A stretch of 64,000 bases of DNA from Fabrea salina (GCA_022984795.1 JALIHJ010000037.1:1-64000); one strand, 5' to 3'. Counted from the stretch's first letter, positions 29,369 through 38,164 are shown. The notes: a model not told the origin generated them from the sequence alone. Numbers and translations: made by a program.

Positions 29369-30340
29369 ATGGGAAATAACTGTTGCGTTTACGAACAAAA
29401 CTCAAGTTCCCAAAATTCAGGCCAGGTTGGAATGCCTCACTCAATCCCACCTATGCATCCAAAAGTGCATTCTTTGATAGACAGTGTTTACAAAGGGTCA
29501 GCTGCCCAAGTTTCAATTATTGACCTTTCTAACAGAGAAATAGGCGAGAAGTCTGCAAAGTACTTATCAGTGGTTCTTCCTTACTACTCCCACGTAACTC
29601 GGCTTTGTTTGAAAAGTTGCAACTTAACTTTTAGTAGTGTAGATTCATTATGCCAGTCACTTCACAACTTGTCCCAAATAGAAGCACTGGAACTGGACTA
29701 CAACCATATTGAACCTTACGGAGGGTTTGTGCTTGGAGAGACTTTAGAAACGATTTGTGGTTTGAAAGTCTTGAGTGTCGAAGCATGCAACTTAGGGATT
29801 GGAGTAGAGGGGGTTTTGAATGGAGTTATTAACTGCAGGAAACTGGTTGAACTCAACTTGAGCAAAAACGAAATTGGAGTAAAAGGAGCAGTGATGCTTG
29901 GAAGAGTTCTAAGACACCTTGAAGAGTTGAAGGTGCTTGGAGTTGCCCAAAACGAAATTAGGGATGAAGGAGCCCAAGCAATTGCTGAAGGTTTGTCTCC
30001 AACACAACTTAGAAAAATAGTGCTTACAAACAACTACATATCTGACGAAGGAGCTGTGTGTTTGGTTAAGAAACTAAACTTGTCTTTAGAGGAGTTGTTT
30101 TTAGAAACTAACTTGGTCACAGACGAAGGAGGCAAAAGCATTGCTTTAGAACTCCAAAAGTTTAAAAAGTTAAGTATTTTGTGTCTAGACACCAATAACT
30201 TAGGCAAAAAGACAGCTGAGGCTTTAATTAGTGTGTTGCCTAACCTAAAACTGAACTTACTTGGACTGTCTGAGTGCAGTCTTAGCAACTACAAAAAAGC
30301 ATTGTCGCTTGCCTCTGTAAACTCTGATATTCTTTTCTAA
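29369..30340 (+). CDS. Leucine-rich repeat protein with acylation-type N-terminus
   Basis: The product has 323 residues and about eight leucine-rich repeats of the 28-residue ribonuclease-inhibitor type, for example LVELNLSKNEIGVKGAVMLG, LKVLGVAQNEIRDEGAQAIA and LEELFLETNLVTDEGGKSIA. The start MGNNCCVYE fits N-myristoylation of Gly2 with palmitoylation of Cys5 and Cys6, so the protein is probably attached to the plasma or ciliary membrane. RI-type repeats make a horseshoe for protein binding. The partner is unknown. The gene starts 4 bp after the DUF229 gene. Confidence 0.85.
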   Translation: MGNNCCVYEQNSSSQNSGQVGMPHSIPPMHPKVHSLIDSVYKGSAAQVSIIDLSNREIGEKSAKYLSVVLPYYSHVTRLCLKSCNLTFSSVDSLCQSLHNLSQIEALELDYNHIEPYGGFVLGETLETICGLKVLSVEACNLGIGVEGVLNGVINCRKLVELNLSKNEIGVKGAVMLGRVLRHLEELKVLGVAQNEIRDEGAQAIAEGLSPTQLRKIVLTNNYISDEGAVCLVKKLNLSLEELFLETNLVTDEGGKSIALELQKFKKLSILCLDTNNLGKKTAEALISVLPNLKLNLLGLSECSLSNYKKALSLASVNSDILF

Positions 30341-30355
30341 TTGAATTTAATAAAC

Positions 30356-31021
30356 ATGGAATTCTTGTTACCAGTAGTAGAAGCAAGAGCTGGAGGAGGA
30401 GGCAGTTACTCTTCAAGTGGCTCTTCAAGCTCTTGGAGTTCTTCAACTAGTTCTGAGCCAACTCATAGTAGTGACTCTGATCTAAACGGACTTGCACTTT
30501 TTATGGTTTTTGCTTTATTAGCTGTAACATACAACATTGTAATTGGGTCTAGAAAGCAAAAAAACATTAAAAGTAGAGTAGAGTTCGTTTCAAAGCAATT
30601 AAAAAACGTAAACAATAGTTTTTGGGAAGAGGAGAACCTGCGACAAACAGCCAAACTCAAGTTCATGGAACTCCAAGTAGCTTGGTCCGAAAAGAACTTA
30701 AGTTACTTAAGAAGCAAACTAGAACCTAAACTGTTCGGAGAATGGAAACAAAAACTAGAAACTCTCGACAAAGAAAACAAGTACAACAAAATGAGCGATT
30801 TGGAAGTAAACAACGTAGCAGTGGTAGACTTTAGCTCCACTGAACCAGAGTTCACAGTTTGCATAGACGCTTCAGCCTTAGACCAAATCATTTCAAACGG
30901 AAAAGTAGTTGGTGACCAGTCAGGTCCGTTTAGGGAGTTTTGGAGTTTTGTGTGGAAAGAAGACGACTGGTTACTTTCACGGGTTTACCAAGAAAACGAA
31001 ACTATCAAGTACAAGTGTTAA
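30356..31021 (+). CDS. Tim44-like domain membrane protein
   Basis: The product has 221 residues. A short N-terminus ends in a Gly/Ser-rich stretch (RAGGGGSYSSSGS), then a transmembrane helix at about 48-65 (LALFMVFALLAVTYNIVIG) and a C-terminal domain of about 145 residues typical of the Tim44-like fold: FWEEENLRQTAKLKFMELQVAWSEKN, LRSKLEPKLFGEWKQKLE, and FREFWSFVWKEDDWLLSRV. This arrangement of a Gly/Ser-rich linker, one helix and a Tim44-like domain is known from bacterial and protist proteins of unknown role. It is not the import motor subunit Tim44 itself. Its TAA stop shares bases with the stop of the convergent gene. Confidence 0.75.
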   Translation: MEFLLPVVEARAGGGGSYSSSGSSSSWSSSTSSEPTHSSDSDLNGLALFMVFALLAVTYNIVIGSRKQKNIKSRVEFVSKQLKNVNNSFWEEENLRQTAKLKFMELQVAWSEKNLSYLRSKLEPKLFGEWKQKLETLDKENKYNKMSDLEVNNVAVVDFSSTEPEFTVCIDASALDQIISNGKVVGDQSGPFREFWSFVWKEDDWLLSRVYQENETIKYKC

Positions 31022-31848
31022 GAACTACACTTATTGCAAATTTTAGACTTTAATCTCCACACTTGCAGAGCAAACTTCAGAGAGAGTCTGGAGTTTTTGA
31101 AGTTTTCAGAAAGTGTTACCAAGTTGTTAAGGTTGGGGTGGTTGCTCTTCAAAATGAAGTTGTTGGATTCTTTGAACCGGTAAAACAAGTTCTTGGCTTT
31201 TTCGAACTGACTTAACTTAGGTGGTGACCTGAAAGGTTTTGCTGCAGTGTTTTGGGAGTGGTTCATTTTTCTCTCAGTGAGGGGTTCTTTGTCAAGGGTT
31301 GAGTTGGAGTTTTGCCTCAAGAACTTAAATGAGTTGTTTCTGGAAAAAGGGAGTCTTTTTGCCTGGTTGGAGTACTGCCTTTTATAAGGAGTCTTACTGA
31401 AAACTTCCTTTTGGAGAGTGAATTCTCTTTTTTTGGTTTCGCTTAGGTTGAGTTTGCGTTTGGAAGTTTCTGTAGTTTTGATCTTTTTGGAGTTAGACCG
31501 GAACTGAACTTCTAGTTCTACTCCGTAGCGGATCTGGCACGAGTTCCTTACATGCATGAAAAACATTCTGTAGCTTTCGAGGTTGCTTGAAGGAAAGCAC
31601 TTCCGTGCTATCATTTTAGTGACTTTTTCGAAGTGTTCAAAGCTCAAGTGGGAAGAAGCTGTAAGTCTCATAACTAAAGTGCGGATTTCTGAGGAGTTGA
31701 GTAAGTCAGGAAACACTCTGATGCAGTTGCAGATTTTGAATAACTCTGTTATGGTGATTTGGTTCCTTAGGGCGTGTTTTTCAAAGACAGCTTTGAGTTT
31801 TTTCCTGTTGAGTTGAAAAAGGTCACTAGGCATATTTGAATTTAGCAT
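31018..31848 (-). CDS. Hypothetical basic protein, 276 aa, EF-hand-like N-terminus
   Basis: I do not recognise a family with confidence. The first about 110 residues are helical and resemble a degenerate EF-hand or calponin-like pair (LKAVFEKHALRNQITITELFKICN, then LSFEHFEKVTKMIARKCFP) without proper calcium ligands. The remainder is basic and Ser/Asn-rich and probably disordered. I took the ATG at 31848 because the longer frame from 31878 would overlap the preceding gene's end at 31853; an ATG at 31833 is also possible. Its stop overlaps the stop of the Tim44-like gene through a shared TTAA. Confidence 0.65.
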   Translation of the reverse strand: MLNSNMPSDLFQLNRKKLKAVFEKHALRNQITITELFKICNCIRVFPDLLNSSEIRTLVMRLTASSHLSFEHFEKVTKMIARKCFPSSNLESYRMFFMHVRNSCQIRYGVELEVQFRSNSKKIKTTETSKRKLNLSETKKREFTLQKEVFSKTPYKRQYSNQAKRLPFSRNNSFKFLRQNSNSTLDKEPLTERKMNHSQNTAAKPFRSPPKLSQFEKAKNLFYRFKESNNFILKSNHPNLNNLVTLSENFKNSRLSLKFALQVWRLKSKICNKCSS

Positions 31849-31852
31849 TAAC

Positions 31853-32212
31853 TTAAGACTCAGAAAGCATTTTAGCAATGGAAGCAGCTACTTCTTTCAT
31901 GTCGTCTTCGATGAGTTTGGCCCAGTTGACAACGTCTCCCAACTCCTTAAGGGCTGAGTTCATTTCGTCGTACATGCCTACCCACTTTTGGGTTTGGGTG
32001 TTGAGTTTAGTGGTTTCTTGTTTGTAGTGCTTGGTTTGTTTTTCAATGAGCTGTTGGTTTTTGTGAAGCAGTTCTACTTGGGAGTTTATTGAGTCAAGCA
32101 AGTGTGTAGAAAGTGGTTGGTTTAGTTTCTTCACTTGTGACTTGGCGTCTAGAATCCTAACTTTGAGTTCAGCTCTTCTCTCGTTGTACTCATTAGTTAG
32201 TTCAGAAAACAT
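31853..32212 (-). CDS. BLOC1S1: BLOC1S1 (GCN5L1), BLOC-1/BORC subunit
   Basis: The 119-residue product is almost entirely coiled coil. The second half has the most conserved stretch of the family: LHKNQQLIEKQTKHYKQETTKL, then QKWVGMYDEMNSALKELGDVVNWAKLIEDDM, which matches the [27 protein letters not shown] segment of animal BLOC1S1 closely. The protein is shared by BLOC-1 and BORC, acting on endosome sorting and lysosome positioning. Length matches the family (about 125). The DHHC gene lies 2 bp upstream and the next gene 4 bp downstream on the same strand, so these three minus-strand genes are packed as a block. Confidence 0.93.
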   Translation of the reverse strand: MFSELTNEYNERRAELKVRILDAKSQVKKLNQPLSTHLLDSINSQVELLHKNQQLIEKQTKHYKQETTKLNTQTQKWVGMYDEMNSALKELGDVVNWAKLIEDDMKEVAASIAKMLSES

Positions 32213-32214
32213 TT

Positions 32215-32694
32215 TTAATTATTACCGTCTGCACTCAGCACAATAGCTATTACCAGGTACAGGAACCCGCACATGATTGAACTCAAAAATGCGTGGAACC
32301 ACTTGATGTTTCCAGCTCCTATGCACTTGCCAGTTACTACGCAGTGGTGGTCGAACTTCCTCACGCATACGTCGCAGTCTCTGCAGTGGACGGTTCTGAA
32401 CTGCTTAACTGCTCCACATAGTTCGCAAAACTGGTCTTCTTCTTCAGAGCAGTTGAGTCCTACAACTACTCCGCAGTCCTTTAAACTGGCCATTAAAAAA
32501 CTCAACTCTAGGAACCCAAACACTCCTATTCCGATGTAACTCAGAACTCCACTAGTAAAGGCCTGGAACACCCCTGCTAAAATTACTACGAAGCACACCA
32601 CAAACACGGCTATGGGCCAGTTGGGCCCTATTGAAACTAAAGGCTGTCCTCTTTTGTTCCTTCCGAAGCACCTTAGTTTTCCAATCCAGTACAT
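32215..32694 (-). CDS. Short DHHC palmitoyltransferase
   Basis: The product has 159 residues. Two hydrophobic helices at about 27-47 and 50-70 precede a Cys-rich DHHC domain (residues 87-130) with the zinc-type pattern FCELCGAV...RTVHCRDCDVCVRKF and the catalytic DHHC at 115-118, then KCIGAGN and a third helix at about 136-153. Family members usually have four helices and 250 or more residues; here the fourth is missing and the protein ends five residues after the third. All catalytic and zinc residues appear present. Another frame extends upstream to 32886, but the ATG at 32694 keeps it clear of the divergent RSPH1 gene, whose ATG is 12 bp away. Confidence 0.88.
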   Translation of the reverse strand: MYWIGKLRCFGRNKRGQPLVSIGPNWPIAVFVVCFVVILAGVFQAFTSGVLSYIGIGVFGFLELSFLMASLKDCGVVVGLNCSEEEDQFCELCGAVKQFRTVHCRDCDVCVRKFDHHCVVTGKCIGAGNIKWFHAFLSSIMCGFLYLVIAIVLSADGNN

Positions 32695-32706
32695 TTCATA
32701 ATAAAT

Positions 32707-33381
32707 ATGAGCAACGCGGGTGACGAAGAGTACAAGTTTGTTTTGGAAGACGGAACTGAAAAAACAAGTTCCCGTGACTACACAGGAAAAGCCACCGCGC
32801 ACTATGGCAACGGAGATGTATATGAAGGGCAATTTGTCCAAGGAGTCAGGGACGGTTATGGAGTTTACCGCTACGAAAACGGCCAAGTGTACGAAGGAGA
32901 CTTTAAAGAGAACCTAAAGCACGGAGTGGGCAAACTAACTTACGGAGAAAAGGGAAGTTACCACGGGTACTTCGAAAGTGGAAAAAGACATGGAGAAGGA
33001 GTCTTTATGTACCCTAACGGAGACACTTATTCAGGTTGGTGGAAAGATGGCTTTAAGGACGGAAAAGGGACCTATGAGTACAAAGACACCGGAATGCTTG
33101 TTAGGGGTGTTTGGCGCAAAGGCCAACTTACAGAAGCCAAGTGGGAACTGCCCAGTGGAGTCCACTTTGAAGGAACTTTCGAAAACAACTTGCCTAATGG
33201 AGTAGGCAAATGGAAGTTCCAGAACGGAAACTACGTGTGCGGGGACTACAAACAAGAAGTAGGTGAAGAAGAAGAAGAGCCTGCTGATGACGAAGAAGAA
33301 CCTAAACCCAAAATCAACATTACTTGGAACACCCACCCCCACTTGTACCACTCTGCCATGGCTATCAACAGAGTTATCTAA
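32707..33381 (+). CDS. RSPH1: RSPH1-like radial spoke head protein (MORN repeats)
   Basis: The 224-residue product carries six to seven MORN repeats from about residue 22 to 175 (for example YGNGDVYEGQFVQGVRDGYG and YPNGDTYSGWWKDGFKDGKG). The spacing and the C-terminal non-MORN part, with TGMLVRGVWRKGQLTEAKW and HFEGTFENNLPNGVGKW, follow RSPH1, the radial spoke head protein of motile cilia. A Glu/Asp-rich linker (EEEEEPADDEEEP) precedes a short conserved end. A ciliate has thousands of motile cilia, so this is a housekeeping axoneme gene. A generic MORN protein cannot be excluded. Confidence 0.82.
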   Translation: MSNAGDEEYKFVLEDGTEKTSSRDYTGKATAHYGNGDVYEGQFVQGVRDGYGVYRYENGQVYEGDFKENLKHGVGKLTYGEKGSYHGYFESGKRHGEGVFMYPNGDTYSGWWKDGFKDGKGTYEYKDTGMLVRGVWRKGQLTEAKWELPSGVHFEGTFENNLPNGVGKWKFQNGNYVCGDYKQEVGEEEEEPADDEEEPKPKINITWNTHPHLYHSAMAINRVI

Positions 33382-33489
33382 GTATTTCGTTAAACTAGGT
33401 ATTCTAGAACTTCTAGTTTCTGCTAATAATTAATGGCTAAATATTGAACTCTAAGGTGGTTCCATAATTAACTTATAATAATATTTAGG

Positions 33490-34446
33490 ATGAAAAGCGA
33501 AAGCTGTAATGTAGAGAATCAACTTGGAGGCTTTTTTGATTTCGATCTGAGAAGTGGACTGCTTAGTGGTGAAGAGAGTTCAGACTCCGAGTGCAGCTTG
33601 ACCAGTACAGAGGATGAATCTCATTTGCCGTGTGAAGAGTCTTCTAGGAACCTTTCTTGTGTCTTGAGCAAAGTAGATATTCCTGAGAACCCCCTTAGTC
33701 AAATTGGGGAGCTCACGGAAAAACGTCTGCTGAAGCTTTCTGGTGCACTCCACACCTCAGAAATTACCCATTTGGATTTAAGTGGCTGTGGGTTGTCTAA
33801 GTTCGGCTCTAACTCACGCCTTAACTTGAGCAAGCTCAAAAATTTGACATCATTGAACTTAAGTTCTAATTACATTACTGACCTTGAAGGCGTACTTGAG
33901 TGTCCAACTATTCAGTACTTGGACATAAGTAGTAACTTGGTTCGGGACATCAGTGTTTTGTACAAACTACCCGAACTTAGTACACTTAAAGCTGACTACA
34001 ACCAAATCCACCAACTGTCTCAAATCAAGTCCTGCAAGTCGATAAAAGTTCTTTTACTTAGTAACAACAAGCTTCTTAACTTCAAAGACACTCTCCAAAC
34101 TCTTAAGTCACTTTCTAAGCTAGAGACCTTAGCTATCGACAAGAACCCTTGCATCCACAACACCAAAAAGAGTAAAAGCACCATTATAGCTGAGTGTCCC
34201 GAACTCCTAGAGCTAGACGGCTCTCAAATCACTAACTCAGAAAGGAGCCAAGCCTGCTCTTCTCTGCTTAAGGACTCCAGATCCTTTGTTCCTAGACTTA
34301 CTAAATCTGAGTCAGTCAACCCAGTTCCTGCTGAGTCTGAATTAGAGACCCAACTTTACCAACTTAAAAAAGACAACTCCAAGTTAAAGGAAGAACTAAA
34401 AAGAGCTTGGGATTTGCTAGAACAAGTTTCAGGCACTCAACAGTAA
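33490..34446 (+). CDS. SDS22-type leucine-rich repeat protein with coiled-coil tail
   Basis: The product has 318 residues. The first about 75 residues are acidic and Ser-rich (GEESSDSECSLTSTEDES). Five to six LRRs of the 22-residue SDS22 type follow from about 90 to 220 (ITHLDLSGCGL, NLTSLNLSSNYITDLEG, TIQYLDISSNLVRDIS, IKVLLLSNNKLLNF), closed by an LRRcap-like segment with NPC and CPELLELDG. A short coiled coil ends the protein (LYQLKKDNSKLKEELKRAWDLLEQV). Such proteins are common in cilia and basal bodies and as phosphatase regulators. I do not assign an orthologue. Confidence 0.82.
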   Translation: MKSESCNVENQLGGFFDFDLRSGLLSGEESSDSECSLTSTEDESHLPCEESSRNLSCVLSKVDIPENPLSQIGELTEKRLLKLSGALHTSEITHLDLSGCGLSKFGSNSRLNLSKLKNLTSLNLSSNYITDLEGVLECPTIQYLDISSNLVRDISVLYKLPELSTLKADYNQIHQLSQIKSCKSIKVLLLSNNKLLNFKDTLQTLKSLSKLETLAIDKNPCIHNTKKSKSTIIAECPELLELDGSQITNSERSQACSSLLKDSRSFVPRLTKSESVNPVPAESELETQLYQLKKDNSKLKEELKRAWDLLEQVSGTQQ

Positions 34447-34488
34447 GAGGTTTAATGCTTAAGTAAAGTTAAACGTATTCTATCAAAA

Positions 34489-35199
34489 ATGTATTATTAC
34501 CAGCCAGAATCCTTTGCAAACCACAAAGAAGCCAAAGACCGCTTGAACTTTGTGAGGAAAGTTTACACCATACTATCAACTCAACTACTGATAACGTCTT
34601 TTCTGTCCCTTCTAGCTATCCTAAGTCAGTCCCTGCAAGAATTCCTCCAGTCCAGTCCTTGGTTCCTGCTTTTGTGTTTAGTGGGTGCTTTTACTTCTTT
34701 GCTTTTCCTGTTTTGCTTTCCAACGCTTTCCCGCAACGTGCCTTATAACTACGTTTTGTTGAGTTCTTTCACAGTGTTTGAAGGACTAATTGTAGCAAGT
34801 CTGACTTCTCTGTTTGAAGGAGTTGAAGTCCTGATAGCAGTAGCACTGACTGCGGGAGTGGTATGCTTACTGACATTTTATGCCTTTGCTGCTAAAACTG
34901 ACTTTACAACTAAGTATGGGCTATCTTTAGTGCTGGGCTTTGCAATTCTGGCCCTGGGACTGCTGTTTTTGGTGTACTCTGGAGGAGTTTTAATCAAAGT
35001 AAGTGCTAAGTAGGTGTTAGCTCCTGCAATAGTGGTTGTTTTTGGGTTTTACTTGGTGTTAGACACTCAACTAGTAGTAGGTGGAAGAAGGCATGCTTTA
35101 AGTTACGACGATTACATACTGGGAGCAATAGTTCTTTACATAGACATCATCACTATATTTGAGTACCTTCTCATGCTTGTTGGAGGGTCAGAGGACTAG
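34489..35199 (+). CDS. Lifeguard/Bax inhibitor-1 (TMBIM) family protein (one 15-nt intron)
   Basis: Splicing a 15-nt intron at 34999-35013 gives 231 residues with seven hydrophobic helices. Family marks are RLNFVRKVYTILSTQLLITS at the start, FEGLIVASLTSLFEGVEVLIAVALTAGVV in the middle and, after the splice, FYLVLDTQLVVGGRRHALSYDDYILGAIVLYIDIITIFEYLL, with the conserved Asp pair expected to sense pH and calcium leak. These proteins sit in ER or Golgi membranes and let calcium leak, influencing cell death and stress. The intron carries an in-frame TAG if retained, which would remove the last helix and the DTQL motif. Confidence 0.93.
34999..35013 (+). other. 15-nt spliceosomal intron in the TMBIM gene
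   Basis: GTAAGTGCTAAGTAG lies between codons (phase 0, after codon 170) and contains an in-frame TAG. It has the GTA start, A at position 10 and TAG end of the other three introns. Confidence 0.93.
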
Positions 35200-35253
35200 T
35201 AACTCATAAGCTAGTTTTATGTTAAGTTTTATTAGACGCGCAAATAATCTTTA

Positions 35254-36096
35254 ATGGATAGAGCACTTCCTCTGTGTATGTTTGTTGGTTTTTATACGAT
35301 CTCTGCAGTAATAAACGCAAAGCTCACGAAGCCACCAGAGTACCTTCCAGCTAAGGACTACAGGGACTACCAAGGACAGTACGTTTCAATTCTGCATTCT
35401 TACATGAGTGTAATGCTGGGGCTTGTAGTTTACATCGTCGAAGGAGGAATGCGCTACGAAGACCCTACCTCTATGCTGGAGGTAGTTGCTATTTCCAACT
35501 CGCTCGGTTACTTCATTTACGATTCTATCTACGCAGAACTTTTCCAGATCCATGATTGGCCAATGCGCTTTCACCACTTGGGGGCTCTGATGGCTTGTTT
35601 GTCAATATTTCTTTCACAAATGGGTGGGTCTGTGAGTATGTTGGGACTAGTTCTGACTGAAATCTCGAACCCTTGCATTTTGAAAAGGAACCTTTTGAAG
35701 GCCGAAATGAAAGAAGAAACTCAAGAGTACGTCACTTACGAAACTATGTTTGCTGTACTTTTCATACTTGCCAGGGTGGTCATCGGAACATGGTACTTGC
35801 TGGGCGTCTGGAGCAGCAGTGTGAACTTAGTGTACAAACTCACCTGTTGTGCTTTGTACGCTGTAAGTTTGTTTTGGGTGTTCATAATCCTTATGAAAGT
35901 AGTTAAGAAGCTAAAGTTGAACTACAGCGAAGGACTCTTTGGTTGGGTAGCCTGGGGAATGTTTTGGATAAGACACCATAAAAACGTACTACTACTAAGT
36001 ATATTAGTGCTTTCCTTAGCTATGCCTGTAATCGTCACTCAAGTTATCAGGGCTCAGCCAGCAAGAATCTACATCGACAACTTTTGTGTTCTTTAA
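35254..36096 (+). CDS. TLC-domain membrane protein
   Basis: The product has 280 residues and about seven membrane helices. TLC (TRAM/LAG1/CLN8) features are the conserved SYMSVMLGLVVYI start, NSLGYFIYDSI, the paired histidines of WPMRFHHLGALMA, LVLTEISNPCIL and the TWYLL segment. TLC proteins include ceramide synthases, but the ceramide-synthase Lag1p motif (HHxxxxxxDxxLY) is not complete here, so a TMEM56/TLCD-type role in membrane lipid handling is more likely. It converges on the CBS gene and shares the TTAA of the stop. Confidence 0.85.
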   Translation: MDRALPLCMFVGFYTISAVINAKLTKPPEYLPAKDYRDYQGQYVSILHSYMSVMLGLVVYIVEGGMRYEDPTSMLEVVAISNSLGYFIYDSIYAELFQIHDWPMRFHHLGALMACLSIFLSQMGGSVSMLGLVLTEISNPCILKRNLLKAEMKEETQEYVTYETMFAVLFILARVVIGTWYLLGVWSSSVNLVYKLTCCALYAVSLFWVFIILMKVVKKLKLNYSEGLFGWVAWGMFWIRHHKNVLLLSILVLSLAMPVIVTQVIRAQPARIYIDNFCVL

Positions 36097-37563
36097 TAAT
36101 TAAATTTTGACTTAACTTTATTTACAAAGTCTATGATTTCTTGGGGCTTCACTAGACTAATGAAGTCGCCATCCTGTACAACTACAGTACTTAAGTCTTC
36201 CAGCAAGTTCACTGCAAGACTCAAACTAAACTCTAAACCCACCACCCAAGGTTCGACCATGACTTTCCTTACACTTGCTTGCTTTTGGAACCTTGCGTAG
36301 CAACTAAGTATGCCTTTGGTTGTAACTACTCCCAAAACTTTGCCTTCGCTCGCTACAACAAGTTCTTGGAATCCAGACTTAGTCATTAAGTTAAAGGCTT
36401 CTTCACAAGTGCAGTCCCCCTCTACACAAGGCCACTCCCTTAAAGCTAAGTCCCTCACTGATTTCCCGCAAGTTAAGTAATTAGAGTCATCAAGTTCCAT
36501 GTACCCATTGCTCTGCATCCACCTGTCACTCACAAACTTAGTAAGGTAGTTTCTAAAAGTGTCGGGCAAAATAACAACTACTCTTTTATCAGCACTTAAA
36601 GTCTTTGCTAGTTGCACAGCTGCCCACATCACAGCACCAGAAGATCCCCCTACTAAAAGTCCTTCTTCTCTAATGAGTCTTCTAGCGTAGACAAAGGAGT
36701 CACAGTCAGTAGTTTTGTACCAAAAGTCCACTAACTCAGAGTAACACACCCGAGGAACAAAGTCGTACCCAATGCCTTCTACTTTGTATATTCCTGGAAT
36801 GTCGTGTTGTGGATCAGCAATAATTGAACCCACTGGATCCACTCCAACTATTTTGACACTGGGGAGTTTTTCTTTGAGCTTTCTGGAAACTCCAGTTAGT
36901 GTTCCGCCTGTGCCTACGCCTATTACGCAGTAGTCTAAGTTCCGAGTTGCACTGGCTAAGTATTTCTTCAGCTGTTTGGTCGTAGTGAACTAGTGGGTTT
37001 GAAGGATTGTTGTACTGGTCTAAGATTTTGGAGTTTGGGGTTTGCAGTTCTAGGGACTCAGCTACTGCTATGTGGCTTTGGGGTGAGTCAAAGGAGGCTT
37101 CTGTAGGGGTTCTGATTATGTTTGCACCTAAGGCTTTGAGTATGCTGCTTTTTTCGTGACTCATTTTCTCAGGCATAGTGACTGTTAAGTTGTACCCCTC
37201 TGCTGCAGCTGCGAGTCCAAGGCCTATTCCTGTGTTCCCAGAAGTGGGCTCTATGAAAGTGCATCCTTTAACTATTGCCTGGCTAGCCTGAGCATCCTGG
37301 ATCATTCTGATGCCTATTCTGTCTTTCAAGGACCCGCCAGGATTTAGGTACTCGCACTTTGCTAGTATTTCACACTGGATATTTTCCTTGTGGGTGATGT
37401 TGTTGATCCTAACCATTGGTGTGTTTCCAATAGCATAAGCTATGTTGGGGCAGATCTTAAGAGGGGGTTTGAACTCCTGATGAAGGTGTGGGCAGGTTTT
37501 TTGTTCTGGGCTCCAAGTGCAAAGGGATTCCTTTTTGCGTTTGTCGTACACTTTCCTTAACAT
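36093..37563 (-). CDS. CBS: Cystathionine beta-synthase (one +1 frame change at 36936)
   Basis: Read with one base skipped, the gene encodes 489 residues that follow animal CBS from end to end. A heme-type Cys15 with His26/His28 lies at the N-terminus; the PLP lysine is K80 in GGSLKDR, followed by EPTSGNTGIGL, RTPTEASFDSP and ILDQYNNPSNPLVHYDQTAEEILSQCNSEL. The frame then moves +1 and continues as DYCVIGVGTGGTLTG, VDPVGS, VEGIGYDFVP, EGLLVGGSSG and two CBS domains. The enzyme makes cystathionine from serine and homocysteine. Length and residues across the junction align without gap to animal CBS, so exactly one base (A on the coding strand, 36936) is extra. The local heptamer is CTT AGA C. 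Sequencing error, pseudogene or +1 programmed shift are all open. Confidence 0.85.
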
Positions 37564-37810
37564 TAAATTAAAAAGTAACTAATAATGTTGAATTTAATTA
37601 TGGATTGACTGCTATGAATAATCAGGCAGTTCTTGACCGAGTGCATTATTAGTTGCTCTAGAACTCAGGAATTAAAGTATTAAATACTATGTGAAGCGGC
37701 ATCTTAAAAAGAGGTTGCAAGCAGCAGTGAAGCTTGGATTGGACAAGTTCGGAAGAAGCAGGCAACTACAGGTATTTAAATGCAGTATCCCAGAGGCCGG
37801 GCATTGTAAT
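37564..37810. other. Intergenic region, CBS to zinc-finger gene
   Basis: These 247 bases lie upstream of CBS and downstream of the zinc-finger gene. No ATG-started frame of meaningful length is present. A 43-codon open stretch without an ATG runs rightward to about 37818 but has no family likeness. I see no tRNA or clear promoter motif. Confidence 0.5.
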
Positions 37811-38164
37811 TTATCTTAAGTTTCTAGAATGTTCCTTTTTAAAATCGGTCCGGAGAGTTTTGGAGTCCGGACCGCAATAATCGTAGTGGGTTCTAGTGTG
37901 CAGAGTCAGTTGGCTTACTTGACGGAACCTTTTTTCGCAAACACTGCACTCAAAGGGTTTTTCTCCCGTGTGGATGTTAATGTGTTCTCGAAGGTTTTGC
38001 TTGCTAACGAAAGTTTTCTCGCACTTTTGGCATTTGTGCTTCTTTCGTTTCAGGTGGTAGACGTCCACGTGGCGCTTAAGGTTAAATTTGGTGGTGTAGC
38101 TTCTGTAGCAGCTGGGAAACATGCAGCAGTACAGAACTTGGTTGTACTCTTCAATTACTTCCAT
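37811..38164 (-). CDS. Small C2H2 zinc-finger protein
   Basis: The 117-residue product has three tandem C2H2 fingers at about 13-38, 44-66 and 72-94, with the patterns CxxxxC..HxxxxH or CxxC..HxxxH. The linker HTGEKPFECS between the second and third is the classic TGEKP linker, so sequence-specific DNA (or RNA) binding is likely; the first finger has the longer spacing seen in TFIIIA-type fingers. The C-terminus is basic. It could be a small transcription factor. No orthologue is assigned. Confidence 0.85.
   Translation of the reverse strand: MEVIEEYNQVLYCCMFPSCYRSYTTKFNLKRHVDVYHLKRKKHKCQKCEKTFVSKQNLREHINIHTGEKPFECSVCEKRFRQVSQLTLHTRTHYDYCGPDSKTLRTDFKKEHSRNLR

Noticed and set aside
36933-36955. 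A 16-nt GC-AG intron in the CBS gene as an alternative to the frame change
   Set aside because: It would restore the frame but remove the CNSEL residues that align one-to-one with animal CBS, and its donor is GC rather than the GTA seen in all other introns.
37680-37818. A 43-codon rightward open stretch between CBS and the zinc-finger gene
   Set aside because: It has no ATG, begins just after a stop and shows no family resemblance.
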